Source: Rhizobium pisi (GTDB taxonomy: Bacteria > Pseudomonadota > Alphaproteobacteria > Rhizobiales > Rhizobiaceae). From it: DNA of 64,000 bases. This document shows positions 36,898-44,489 of this stretch, one piece after another. Position 1 is the stretch's first letter. Every line of letters begins with the position of its first letter. The notes under the pieces are model-generated. The model saw nothing but the letters and a program-made list of their open reading frames with translations. It was not told the origin of the DNA and searched no databases. The position numbers were made by a program, and so were the translations under genes. The stretch lies in assembly GCF_003938655.1 (NCBI RefSeq), contig NZ_RJJT01000029.1, positions 1 to 64,000 of the forward strand, read 5' to 3'.

Positions 36898-37794
36898 ATG
36901 GACAGATGGCAGGCGATGAGAGTGTTCGTGAAGGTCGCGGAAACAGAGAGCTTCGCCGCGGCTGGGCGACAAATGCACATGAGTCCCCCGGCAGTGACGC
37001 GCATCGTTTCCTCGTTGGAAGCGGTTATCGGAACGCGCCTCCTGACCCGCACGACCCGATCAGTAAAGCTGACGGAAGCCGGGGCCAGATATTTCGGGGA
37101 TTGTCAGCGGCTGCTTACCGGTCTCGAGGAAGCAGACGCGGCGGCTGCAGGGGCTTACGGCAAGCCCACCGGCACGCTCACCGTCACCGCTTCGGTGATG
37201 TTTGGCACGATGTTCGTTTTGCCCATCATGACCGAATATCTCGATCTTTACCCCGAGGTCACCGGGCGGGGCCTTTTTGTTGACCGCGTGGTGAACATTG
37301 TCGACGAGGGTATCGATGTCGCTGTCCGCATCGGACACCTGAGCGACTCCGGTTTCACCGCGACGCGTGTCGGCCAAATAAAGCGAGTGATTTGCGGATC
37401 GCCTGCGTATTTTGAGAAGCACGGCATTCCGACAGTGCCTAACGATCTCGCGCGCCATCAGATCGTCGCATCCACCAGTGCATGGACGTCGCTGGAATGG
37501 CGCTTTGGAGGAGCAGGAAAGGCTGCTGTGCGCGTCAACCCCCGCCTCTTTTGCAACACCAACGAAGCTGCAATCGCAGCGGCAGCGCGTGGCTGGGGTT
37601 TGACGCGCGTTCTTTCCTACCAAATTGCGCCTCAGCTTGAATCGGGCGAGTTGCAGACGGTCCTGTCCGACTACGATGAGGAAGCTCTACCCATCCATGT
37701 TGTCCATCCCGATGGACGGTATGCCTCAGCTAAGGTCAGAAGCTTCATCGATTTTGCTGTCGGAAAATTGCGTGCCAATCCGCATTTCAGCTAG
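36898..37794 (+). CDS. LysR-family transcriptional regulator
   Basis: A 298-residue regulator. The N-terminal helix-turn-helix is VFVKVAETESFAAAGRQMHMSPPAVTRIVSSLE, and the periplasmic-binding-protein-like effector domain follows (VTASVMFGTMFVLPIMTEYLDLYPEV, VAVRIGHLSDSGF). The start at 36898 gives the usual length; an upstream ATG at 36874 adds eight residues. No neighbour is divergent from it, so no target is obvious. Its 3' end faces tgt. Confidence 0.82.
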   Translation: MDRWQAMRVFVKVAETESFAAAGRQMHMSPPAVTRIVSSLEAVIGTRLLTRTTRSVKLTEAGARYFGDCQRLLTGLEEADAAAAGAYGKPTGTLTVTASVMFGTMFVLPIMTEYLDLYPEVTGRGLFVDRVVNIVDEGIDVAVRIGHLSDSGFTATRVGQIKRVICGSPAYFEKHGIPTVPNDLARHQIVASTSAWTSLEWRFGGAGKAAVRVNPRLFCNTNEAAIAAAARGWGLTRVLSYQIAPQLESGELQTVLSDYDEEALPIHVVHPDGRYASAKVRSFIDFAVGKLRANPHFS

Positions 37795-37833
37795 AACCTG
37801 TTTCAGCTTCACAGCTTAAACCTTTCTAGCGGC

Positions 37834-38964
37834 TTAGACCGGTTGGAGGTCCCCTCTCGCCCATTCCTCCTGCGTTTCCGCCATGAAATCGGCGAAGCGG
37901 CCTTCGGCGATCGCCTTGCGGATGCCCTGCATCAATTCCTGGTAATAGGCGAGATTGTGCCAGGAGAGCAGCATGCCGCCGAGTGCTTCGTTGGAGCGGA
38001 CGAGATGGTGCAGGTAGGCGCGGGAATAATCGCGTGAAGCCGGGCAGTTCGACTGTTCGTCGAGTGGGCGCATATCCTCGGCATGGCGGGCATTGCGGAT
38101 ATTGACCTTGCCGCGGCGGGTGAAAGCCAGGCCATGGCGGCCGGAACGGGTCGGCATGACACAGTCGAACATGTCGATGCCCCGAGCGACCGATTTCAGG
38201 ATATCGTCAGGCGTGCCGACGCCCATCAGATAACGCGGCTTTTCGCCAGGCAACACAGGAAGCGTCTCGTTGAGCATCTTCAGCATCACCTCCTGCGGCT
38301 CGCCGACCGCAAGACCGCCGACGGCGTAACCCTTGAGATCGAGCTTGGTGAGCTCTTCCGCCGAACGGATGCGCAGCGCCGGGATGTCCCCACCCTGGAC
38401 AATGCCGAACATCGCCTTGCCTGGCTGTTCGCCGAAGGCGACCCTGCAGCGCTCGGCCCAGCGCAGCGACATTTCCATGGCGCGCTCGATCTCCTTCGGT
38501 TCGGCCGGCAGCGCCACGCATTCGTCGAGCTGCATCTGGATGTCGGAGCCGAGCAGCCCCTGGATTTCTATGGAGCGCTCCGGCGACATGTGATGCAGGC
38601 TGCCGTCAACATGAGACTTGAAGGTCACGCCCTGTTCGTCGAGCTTGCGCAGCCCCGATAGCGACATGACCTGGAAGCCGCCCGAATCCGTGAGGATGGG
38701 ATGTTCCCAGCGGATCAGCTTATGCAGGCCGCCGAGACGGGCGACGCGCTCGGCCGTCGGGCGCAGCATCAGGTGATAGGTATTGCCGAGGATGATGTCG
38801 GCGCCGGTCTCGCGTACCTGGTCGAGATACATGGCCTTGACCGTGCCGACCGTGCCGACCGGCATGAAGGCCGGTGTGCGGATCGTGCCGCGCGGCATGG
38901 AAATTTCGCCGAGGCGTGCTCCGGCATCGGTCTTCTTCAGGGTGAACTGGAAGTTCTCGGTCAT
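37834..38964 (-). CDS. tgt: Queuine/preQ1 tRNA-guanine transglycosylase
   Basis: The 376-residue enzyme exchanges the wobble guanine of Asp, Asn, His and Tyr tRNAs for preQ1. The catalytic aspartates are in LTDSGGFQVMSL and MFDCVMPTRSGRHGL. The zinc site is degenerate: where C-x-C-x-x-C is expected, this protein has S-N-C-P-A-S, so two of the three Cys are Ser; the His in SWHNLAYYQ is kept. The same bases support Ser at both places. Its start overlaps the queA stop (ATGA). Together the two genes carry out consecutive steps of queuosine synthesis. Confidence 0.92.
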   Translation of the reverse strand: MTENFQFTLKKTDAGARLGEISMPRGTIRTPAFMPVGTVGTVKAMYLDQVRETGADIILGNTYHLMLRPTAERVARLGGLHKLIRWEHPILTDSGGFQVMSLSGLRKLDEQGVTFKSHVDGSLHHMSPERSIEIQGLLGSDIQMQLDECVALPAEPKEIERAMEMSLRWAERCRVAFGEQPGKAMFGIVQGGDIPALRIRSAEELTKLDLKGYAVGGLAVGEPQEVMLKMLNETLPVLPGEKPRYLMGVGTPDDILKSVARGIDMFDCVMPTRSGRHGLAFTRRGKVNIRNARHAEDMRPLDEQSNCPASRDYSRAYLHHLVRSNEALGGMLLSWHNLAYYQELMQGIRKAIAEGRFADFMAETQEEWARGDLQPV

Positions 38965-40046
38965 TTTTCTTTCCGGAAAAGAAGGCTCGCGTCGCCGTAG
39001 GAATAAAAGCGGTAGCCTGTCGAAATGGCCTGTTTATAGGCCGCGTGCATGGTTTCGAAGCCGGCAAAGGCACAGACCAGCATGAACAACGTCGAGCGCG
39101 GCAGGTGGAAGTTGGTCATCAGGATATCGACCGCCTTGAAGCGGTAGCCGGGCGTGATGAAGATGCCAGTGGGACTAGCCCAGGGCTTGATCTCGCCGCT
39201 TTCCCCGGCCGCACTCTCGATCAACCGCAACGAAGTCGTGCCGACACAGACGATGCGCCCGCCGCTTCGCTTCACCTCATTCAGCCGCGCGGCAGTCTCG
39301 GCGCTGACATAGCCGCTTTCGAGATGCATCTTGTGGTCGTCGGTGTCATCGGCCTTGACAGGCAGGAAGGTGCCGGCGCCGACATGCAGCGTCACGAAAT
39401 GGCGTTCGATACCTGCTTTGTCGAGCGCCTCGAACAAAGCCGGCGTAAAATGCAGGCCGGCCGTGGGAGCTGCGACAGCGCCCTTCTCGCGCGCGTAGAT
39501 GGTCTGATAGTCGGCGCGGTCGCGCTCATCCTCCGGCCGCTTGGCGGCGATATAGGGCGGCAGCGGAATGTGGCCGACGGCGGCGATCGCTTCATCAAGC
39601 GCAGGGCCGGAGAGATCGAAGGCGAGCGTCACTTCGCCTGCCTCGCCCTTTTCTTCCACGGTCGCATCAAGCGAGCCGATCATGCAGCTTTCGCCGCTAT
39701 GGCCGAAGGCGATGCGGTCGCCCTCCTTGATGCGCTTGCCGGGCTTGGCGAAGGCCTTCCATTTGTTGGCGCCGACACGCATATGCAGCGTCGCCGACAT
39801 CTGCTGGCCGCCCGCACCCTCGCGATGGCGAATGCCTTCAAGCTGCGCCGGAATAACCTTGGTGTCGTTGAATACAAGCGCATCACCTGCCCGCAGAAAG
39901 GATGGCAGATCGGAGGCGCGATGGTCGGTAAGCATTGTCTGCCCGTTCGGATCGACGACGAGCAGGCGCGCGCTGTCGCGCGGCTCGGCGGGCCGTAGCG
40001 CAATGCGTTCATCCGGTAGGTCGAAATCGAAGAGGTCTACGCGCAT
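38961..40046 (-). CDS. queA: S-adenosylmethionine:tRNA ribosyltransferase-isomerase
   Basis: The 361-residue QueA converts preQ1 in tRNA to epoxyqueuosine using the ribose of SAM. The family text is complete: MRVDLFDFDLPDERIALRPAEPRDSARLL, PTAGLHFTPALFEAL, HVGAGTFLPVK and NFHLPRSTLFMLVCAF. The ATG at 40046 is chosen because it gives the usual N-terminus; a frame six codons longer is not needed. Upstream lies ppiB, separated by a terminator-like hairpin. Coupled to tgt by a four-base overlap. Confidence 0.92.
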   Translation of the reverse strand: MRVDLFDFDLPDERIALRPAEPRDSARLLVVDPNGQTMLTDHRASDLPSFLRAGDALVFNDTKVIPAQLEGIRHREGAGGQQMSATLHMRVGANKWKAFAKPGKRIKEGDRIAFGHSGESCMIGSLDATVEEKGEAGEVTLAFDLSGPALDEAIAAVGHIPLPPYIAAKRPEDERDRADYQTIYAREKGAVAAPTAGLHFTPALFEALDKAGIERHFVTLHVGAGTFLPVKADDTDDHKMHLESGYVSAETAARLNEVKRSGGRIVCVGTTSLRLIESAAGESGEIKPWASPTGIFITPGYRFKAVDILMTNFHLPRSTLFMLVCAFAGFETMHAAYKQAISTGYRFYSYGDASLLFRKEK

Positions 40047-40068
40047 AAGGGCACTTTCAAGCAAAGCG

Positions 40069-40103
40069 AAACCCGCCCCGCGCTTTCACGCAAGGGCGGG
40101 TTT
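40069..40103 (-). terminator. Hairpin after the cyclophilin gene
   Basis: Perfect 10-base arms AAACCCGCCC and GGGCGGGTTT with a 15-base loop lie just after the stop of the cyclophilin at 40119. On the minus strand the exit side reads TTTCGCTTT, a weak T-tract. Confidence 0.6.
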
Positions 40104-40118
40104 CAGCAGAAATCACAA

Positions 40119-40628
40119 TCAAACGTCGGCGGCAACCCGCAGAGAGACGATCGAGTCCGGATCGGAAACCGGCTCGCCGCGCTTGATCTTGTCGACGTTG
40201 TCCATACCTTCGATGACCTGGCCCCAGACCGAATACTGCTTGTTCAGCCACGGCGCATCGGTGAAGCAGATGAAGAACTGCGAATTCGCCGAGTTCGGGT
40301 TCTGCGAACGGGCCATCGAGCAGGTGCCGCGGACATGCGGGGTCGCGGAGAATTCAGCCTTCAGGTCGGGCTTGGAGGAGCCGCCCATGCCGGCGCGGCT
40401 GGGATTGAAGGTTTCCGAGCCCTTCTTGCCGAATTCGACATCGCCCGTCTGGGCCATGAAGTCCTGGATGACGCGGTGGAAGACGACGCCGTCATAGGCC
40501 TTCTCGCGGGCGAGTTCCTTGATGCGGGCGACATGCTCCGGGGCGACCTGCGGCAGCAGCTGAATGACAACCTTGCCCTTGGTGGTTTCCAGAATGATGG
40601 TGTTCTCGGGGTCCTTGATCTCGGCCAT
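40119..40628 (-). CDS. ppiB: Cytosolic cyclophilin-type peptidyl-prolyl isomerase
   Basis: A 169-residue cyclophilin. The typical elements are FHRVIQDFMAQTGD, GTCSMARSQNPNSANSQFFICF and YSVWGQVIEGMDNVDKI. No signal peptide, so cytosolic. It catalyses cis-trans isomerisation of Xaa-Pro bonds. It follows a second, exported cyclophilin gene with a gap of about 30 bases; the pair covers cytosol and periplasm. Confidence 0.9.
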   Translation of the reverse strand: MAEIKDPENTIILETTKGKVVIQLLPQVAPEHVARIKELAREKAYDGVVFHRVIQDFMAQTGDVEFGKKGSETFNPSRAGMGGSSKPDLKAEFSATPHVRGTCSMARSQNPNSANSQFFICFTDAPWLNKQYSVWGQVIEGMDNVDKIKRGEPVSDPDSIVSLRVAADV

Positions 40629-40658
40629 TGCCTTCTCCTGTTGTTTTCTTCTCGTCGC

Positions 40659-41231
40659 TTACTTCTTGCCCAGGGTGACCTTGATCATCCGGTCGGGATT
40701 GCTGACTTCGCCGTTCTGACCTTCACCCTTCTTGATCTTGTCGACGTTCTCCATGCCGGAAACAACCTTGCCGACAACCGTGTACTGGCCATTGAGGAAG
40801 GAACCGTCGGCGAACATGATGAAGAACTGCGAATTGGCGGAATTCGGATCCTGGGCGCGTGCCATGCCGACCGTGCCGCGTACGAACGGGCTCTTGGAGA
40901 ATTCGGCCGGAAGGTCTGGCAGGTCAGAGCCGCCGGTACCGGCCTGGCTCGCGTCGAAGTTCTTTTCCATGTTGCCGTATTTCACGTCGCCGGTCTGGGC
41001 CATGAAGCCGGGGATGACGCGGTGGAAGGCGACGTTGTCATATTCGCCCTTCTTGGCCAGCGCCTCGATCTGAGCGACATGCTTCGGCGCCACATCGGGC
41101 ATCAGCTGGATGACCACGGGGCCGCTCTTCAGCTGGATGGTGAGATAATGATCGGCCGACTGGGCGAAGGCATCGCCGGCGAAGGAGGCGAGATACAGCA
41201 CGCCGGCAAATGCGAGATAAAAGAGTTTCAT
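40659..41231 (-). CDS. Exported cyclophilin-type peptidyl-prolyl isomerase
   Basis: The 190-residue precursor has a signal peptide (MKLFYLAFAGVLYLASFAGDAFA), then a cyclophilin domain (FHRVIPGFMAQTGDV, GTVGMARAQDPNSANSQFFIMF, YTVVGKVVSGMENVDKI). It would help proline isomerisation of secreted proteins in the periplasm. It is closely similar to the cytosolic protein encoded just downstream and the two probably arose by tandem duplication. The coaD gene is 25 bases upstream. Confidence 0.9.
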   Translation of the reverse strand: MKLFYLAFAGVLYLASFAGDAFAQSADHYLTIQLKSGPVVIQLMPDVAPKHVAQIEALAKKGEYDNVAFHRVIPGFMAQTGDVKYGNMEKNFDASQAGTGGSDLPDLPAEFSKSPFVRGTVGMARAQDPNSANSQFFIMFADGSFLNGQYTVVGKVVSGMENVDKIKKGEGQNGEVSNPDRMIKVTLGKK

Positions 41232-41256
41232 GTGAGCTCCGTTGGGCGTTATCCGC

Positions 41257-41751
41257 CTAGTCTTTGCGCTTGGATGTGAGGGCTTGCAAGACGGCTGCCG
41301 GCACGAAAGCGCTGACGTCGCCGCCCATGGCGGCGATCTGGCGGACCAATGTGGCGGTAATGGGCCGCGAAGCCGTTCCCGCCGGCAAAAAGATGGTCTG
41401 AATATCAGGCGCCATCGTCCTATTCATTCCGGCCATCTGCATCTCGTAGTCGAGGTCGGTGCCGTCGCGAAGGCCGCGGATCAGCAGCGTTGCGCCATGG
41501 GTGCGGGCGGCATCGACGACCAGATTGTCAAAGGCGACGACGGCGATGTCGCCTGTTTTGGCGGGCAGAACCTCGGCAAGCGAACGGCGGATCAGCTCGG
41601 CTCTCTCCTCGAAGGAGAAGAGCGGCGCCTTGCCGGGATGGATGCCGATCGCGACGATGACCTTTTCGGCGACGTTCAGCGCCTGGACCAGAACATCCAC
41701 ATGTCCGTTGGTGATCGGGTCAAAGGACCCCGGATAAAAAGCTGTCGTCAT
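41257..41751 (-). CDS. coaD: Pantetheine-phosphate adenylyltransferase
   Basis: The 164-residue enzyme makes dephospho-CoA from 4'-phosphopantetheine and ATP. The nucleotidyl-transferase signature is at the N-terminus, FYPGSFDPITNGHVD (residues about 5-19, with the TNGH motif). ISSTLVR-like text is replaced by ITATLVRQIA near residue 130. It is the first gene of the minus-strand block coaD-ppi-ppiB-queA-tgt. Confidence 0.92.
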   Translation of the reverse strand: MTTAFYPGSFDPITNGHVDVLVQALNVAEKVIVAIGIHPGKAPLFSFEERAELIRRSLAEVLPAKTGDIAVVAFDNLVVDAARTHGATLLIRGLRDGTDLDYEMQMAGMNRTMAPDIQTIFLPAGTASRPITATLVRQIAAMGGDVSAFVPAAVLQALTSKRKD

Positions 41752-41841
41752 CTGGCCCGACCGTTGGTTTGACGCCTTTTGTCACGGATGCCGCCTTCCC
41801 GCAAGTGATTTGGCCAGCCGATCCAGGCGACTGAACGACGG

Positions 41842-42171
41842 ATGAATAGACCGTTCAAGGCCGTTTCAGAGACGATCTGCTTAACTCGGATCGTCAAGTC
41901 GGCCGATGCCATTCCGGCATCCGGCGCTCTCCGAAAGACCAAGTCCATGCTGATCGTGCTCGTTGCACTTGCCGTTGTTTTCTCCCTCGCCGGTGAAATG
42001 GCCTATGGCTATTTCGCCGATCGCTACGAGGTGAACTGGGTACGGCCGGAGCTTGCTGAACACGCGGCGATCGTGCGCGCTGCTCGGGGCCGGCTGCGTC
42101 CAAAAACGAGCTTCGAATCTGAACGCCAGATGAACGAGACATTCAAAGTCGCTTCAGATCGGGCTTGCTAA
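41842..42171 (+). CDS. Possible small membrane protein
   Basis: A 109-residue frame. A hydrophobic helix at about 36-54 (MLIVLVALAVVFSLAGEMAYGYF) is followed by a polar, charged C-terminus. No family recognised. The ATG at 41947 would give a 74-residue form that starts right at the helix; neither start has a clear ribosome-binding site. It is read opposite to coaD. Confidence 0.4.
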   Translation: MNRPFKAVSETICLTRIVKSADAIPASGALRKTKSMLIVLVALAVVFSLAGEMAYGYFADRYEVNWVRPELAEHAAIVRAARGRLRPKTSFESERQMNETFKVASDRAC

Positions 42172-42191
42172 ACACCCGCTCAACATCCGGC

Positions 42192-42216
42192 GGAACCAAT
42201 TTTAAACGGATGCGTT
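42192..42216 (+). promoter_or_regulatory. EcfG (general stress response sigma factor) promoter
   Basis: GGAAC at 42192-42196, 16 bases, CGTT at 42213-42216: an exact match to the EcfG/RpoE2 consensus. Transcription would start near 42224 and lead into the small genes at 42265 and 42457. Confidence 0.75.
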
Positions 42217-42264
42217 CATTCAACCGACACATAGATGCGACAAGCGCGCCAGGAAGGACTGAAT

Positions 42265-42420
42265 ATGCCCGGCAAGATTACCATGATTAACGTAGTCTGG
42301 ATGGCAATGATCACGGGTATGCTTACTGCAACCGTCGCTCTTTATGATCAGAAGGTCGATACGTCCAAGGTTTATGGTCCCTATGCTTCGGCCCGGACGG
42401 CCGTCGTGGGCCAATACTGA
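42265..42420 (+). CDS. 51-residue membrane protein, EcfG-controlled
   Basis: The start at 42265 is supported by AGGAAGGA seven bases upstream. The protein has one transmembrane helix (INVVWMAMITGMLTATVALY) and a short polar tail (DQKVDTSKVYGPYASARTAVVGQY). No family is known to me. It follows an EcfG promoter by 48 bases. Small single-helix proteins are common among general-stress genes of rhizobia, but their roles are mostly undefined. Confidence 0.55.
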   Translation: MPGKITMINVVWMAMITGMLTATVALYDQKVDTSKVYGPYASARTAVVGQY

Positions 42421-42456
42421 CGGGCGAGAACGCAACTCCCCACGAAAGGAATGCCT

Positions 42457-42591
42457 ATGTTCACGATCTTGACAGTGCTCACAGCCCTTATCAGCGTCAT
42501 GTTCATAGTGTCCGTGGCCTCGACGATTTCCGCGCTCAGGCGCGAAGGCGAAGAGGTAAAGGCGCTCAACGAAAAGCATAGCGCATTCTGA
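42457..42591 (+). CDS. 44-residue membrane protein, probably in the same stress unit
   Basis: A 44-residue frame with AAAGGAA six bases before the ATG. It consists of one hydrophobic helix (ILTVLTALISVMFIVSVAST) and a charged tail (LRREGEEVKALNEKHSAF). It follows the 51-residue gene by 36 bases and is closed by a strong terminator at 42644. The pairing, composition and terminator argue for a real gene; no family is recognised. Confidence 0.5.
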   Translation: MFTILTVLTALISVMFIVSVASTISALRREGEEVKALNEKHSAF

Positions 42592-42643
42592 CATTCCCCC
42601 TTCCCCACCTCGAGCGACACCCTTCCGTCGCCGAGGCTATTCA

Positions 42644-42674
42644 AAGCCGGATGCACCCAGCGTCCGGCTTTTTT
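42644..42674 (+). terminator. Rho-independent terminator
   Basis: Arms AAGCCGGA (42644-42651) and TCCGGCTT (42663-42670) with a short loop, then a run of T to 42674. It lies 52 bases after the 44-residue gene and closes the small stress unit. Confidence 0.85.
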
Positions 42675-42675
42675 C

Positions 42676-42990
42676 TCAGCTTGATGCCGGGCGAAGCGCC
42701 AGGCAGCCGCTCTTTCGCACTGGCAGAACGAGAAATGCGCCGTTGACATAAAGCGCGCGGACATAATCGGCGCGCTCGCTTGTCACCACGGCAAAACCCC
42801 TGCCCCATCGAAGAATGGAGACACCGTCCGGCAAGGCGGCAGGCTCCATGCCGCGTACGGTAAAGACCATAGCGGCCGGCGCCTTGCCCGTTACCGCGAA
42901 GACCTCTGCAAACAGCACGAAGACCGCGGCAACGACCGCAATTGCAATGCCTGTTCCGCGTGCCAGGCGCCTCACCATGGCGTCACCCAT
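42676..42990 (-). CDS. Small membrane protein, last gene of an uncharacterised operon
   Basis: A 104-residue protein with an N-terminal transmembrane helix (GIAIAVVAAVFVLFAEVFAV) and a short polar domain (FTVRGMEPAALPDGVSILRWGRGFAVV). The start at 42990 is 8 bases after the preceding stop; 42978 is also possible. No family recognised. It is the fourth gene of the minus-strand run that begins with the FAD enzyme at 45983. Confidence 0.6.
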   Translation of the reverse strand: MGDAMVRRLARGTGIAIAVVAAVFVLFAEVFAVTGKAPAAMVFTVRGMEPAALPDGVSILRWGRGFAVVTSERADYVRALYVNGAFLVLPVRKSGCLALRPASS

Positions 42991-42998
42991 CCGATACG

Positions 42999-44072
42999 TC
43001 AGAAATCGAATATATGCTCGAGGCCGGGATCGGCAATCTGCCGGTCTCGCAGCAGGAGCGAGAGATCCGCCATCTTGACCGACAGAAGCAGGCGGTCGCC
43101 ATCGAAGCCAGCGCGCGGGAGACGCGTGATCACCTCGCCGGGCAGATCGTTCTGGGCAGCGCCAGAAGGCATGGTCAGCGACAGCATGATCTCGTCATTA
43201 CCCGCAATTTCGACGATTACGCCGCCGGCCCTGACAATCTCGGCGAGGATATGGGTGAAGCGATCGTATCGCGGCGTCTCGATCAGCACGCCGTCAGTGC
43301 TGTCGGAGATCACAGCCACATCGGGTATTTCAGAAAGCGTGGCCGCTGGCAGGCCTGATATCACCGAGCGGATCGTCAGCTTCGCCTCGCCGGTTGCGGC
43401 CACAGCACCGGCGATCATGCCGGCATAGGCGATCTTGGCGCGCCATTCGCCGCCGAGCGCGAGCCGGCGCTCCCAGCCGCGCAGCGGCTCTTCCATCGGG
43501 GCGGCCCAAAGCCTGTCGATCCAGGGCTGGAAGGGATATTTGTACCATGGGGTCTGGCGCAGGAAGGCCGCATAATCGATCGCCATGTCGCGGGCAACGA
43601 TATCCTGCGGCGTCTTTTCGCTGCCGCGCCAGAGTGCAAACACCCTGCCCACGGTTTCCTCATAGGCAGCTTTCAGGCCCATTTCGAGCGTGAAGCTGAC
43701 GCCGATGGTAGCAATCATCATCCGAGTCTGACTATCGGCGCCGCCATGACGATCAGCGATGCGGGTCAGCGCGCAATCGGCGACCCAGAAATCCTTGACG
43801 CTGGAGATATAGCCAAAGCCATATTCGTCCCCGGTCTTCAGGGTCTCGGCGAGGCCGTCATAAGCATAGACGATATGCCACTCCGGATAGGTGAGATAGG
43901 TATTGGCTTCCTGCCGGCGGAATTCCGGCTCCGATATCAGCGGCCTGTAGGTATCGGGTTCCGGGTCGGCGTGGCAGAAGGTCTCGACATAGGCGACCGG
44001 GCTAAGCAGCAACAGGATGACGATGACGAGGAGGGCCAGAAGCCAACCGATGATTTTCAGGAGGCGCCGCAT
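42999..44072 (-). CDS. Uncharacterised membrane-anchored protein
   Basis: The 357-residue protein starts with a transmembrane helix (IIGWLLALLVIVILLLLSPVAYVETF). The rest is soluble, with conserved-looking text YLTYPEWHIVYAYDGLA and WYKYPFQPWIDRLW, rich in Tyr and Trp, and a C-terminal beta-rich domain. The helix and the position suggest that the bulk lies in the periplasm. I do not recognise a family. The start overlaps the previous stop by one base (TAATG), a sign of coupling. Confidence 0.7.
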   Translation of the reverse strand: MRRLLKIIGWLLALLVIVILLLLSPVAYVETFCHADPEPDTYRPLISEPEFRRQEANTYLTYPEWHIVYAYDGLAETLKTGDEYGFGYISSVKDFWVADCALTRIADRHGGADSQTRMMIATIGVSFTLEMGLKAAYEETVGRVFALWRGSEKTPQDIVARDMAIDYAAFLRQTPWYKYPFQPWIDRLWAAPMEEPLRGWERRLALGGEWRAKIAYAGMIAGAVAATGEAKLTIRSVISGLPAATLSEIPDVAVISDSTDGVLIETPRYDRFTHILAEIVRAGGVIVEIAGNDEIMLSLTMPSGAAQNDLPGEVITRLPRAGFDGDRLLLSVKMADLSLLLRDRQIADPGLEHIFDF

Positions 44073-44479
44073 TAGGGGGCCTCGCGACGGAAGATATAGC
44101 TGGAAACGATCGCCGCACCGCCAAGAAAGAGATGCGGCAGGTTGGCCAGGATCTTGAACGTAAAGGGAATATCCTGGATGCCGTAGTTGACGATGCCGAG
44201 GTCGAGGTAGCCCGATCCCGTGATCAGCCCGAGAAGGCCGTCGCTGAAATAGAGCAAACCAAAATAGAAGAGGAAATTTCTGGATGCACGGGCTGATATA
44301 AACGCTGCAATGCCGGCCCAGGCCGCCGAGGCAACGTGCAGGCTGTCATCATAGATATCGAGCGCGAAGATGCCGAAAGCGCGCCCCTGCGCATCCGTCA
44401 GCCCCGGAATGTAATTCAACGCCGCCGCCAAGAGCAGGGCCACGGTATAAAGCACAGCGGTCAGCCGAAGCCTGGACAT
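44072..44479 (-). CDS. Four-helix integral membrane protein
   Basis: The 135-residue product (start at about 44479) has four hydrophobic segments (LTAVLYTVALLLAAALNYIPG, VASAAWAGIAAFISARAS, FYFGLLYFSDGLLGLI, LPHLFLGGAAIVSSYIF). The resemblance is to DUF4383-like small membrane proteins, with low certainty. It lies between the FAD enzyme and the 357-residue anchored protein and overlaps the latter's start by one base. Confidence 0.65.
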   Translation of the reverse strand: MSRLRLTAVLYTVALLLAAALNYIPGLTDAQGRAFGIFALDIYDDSLHVASAAWAGIAAFISARASRNFLFYFGLLYFSDGLLGLITGSGYLDLGIVNYGIQDIPFTFKILANLPHLFLGGAAIVSSYIFRREAP

Positions 44480-44489
44480 GCAAATCCTC

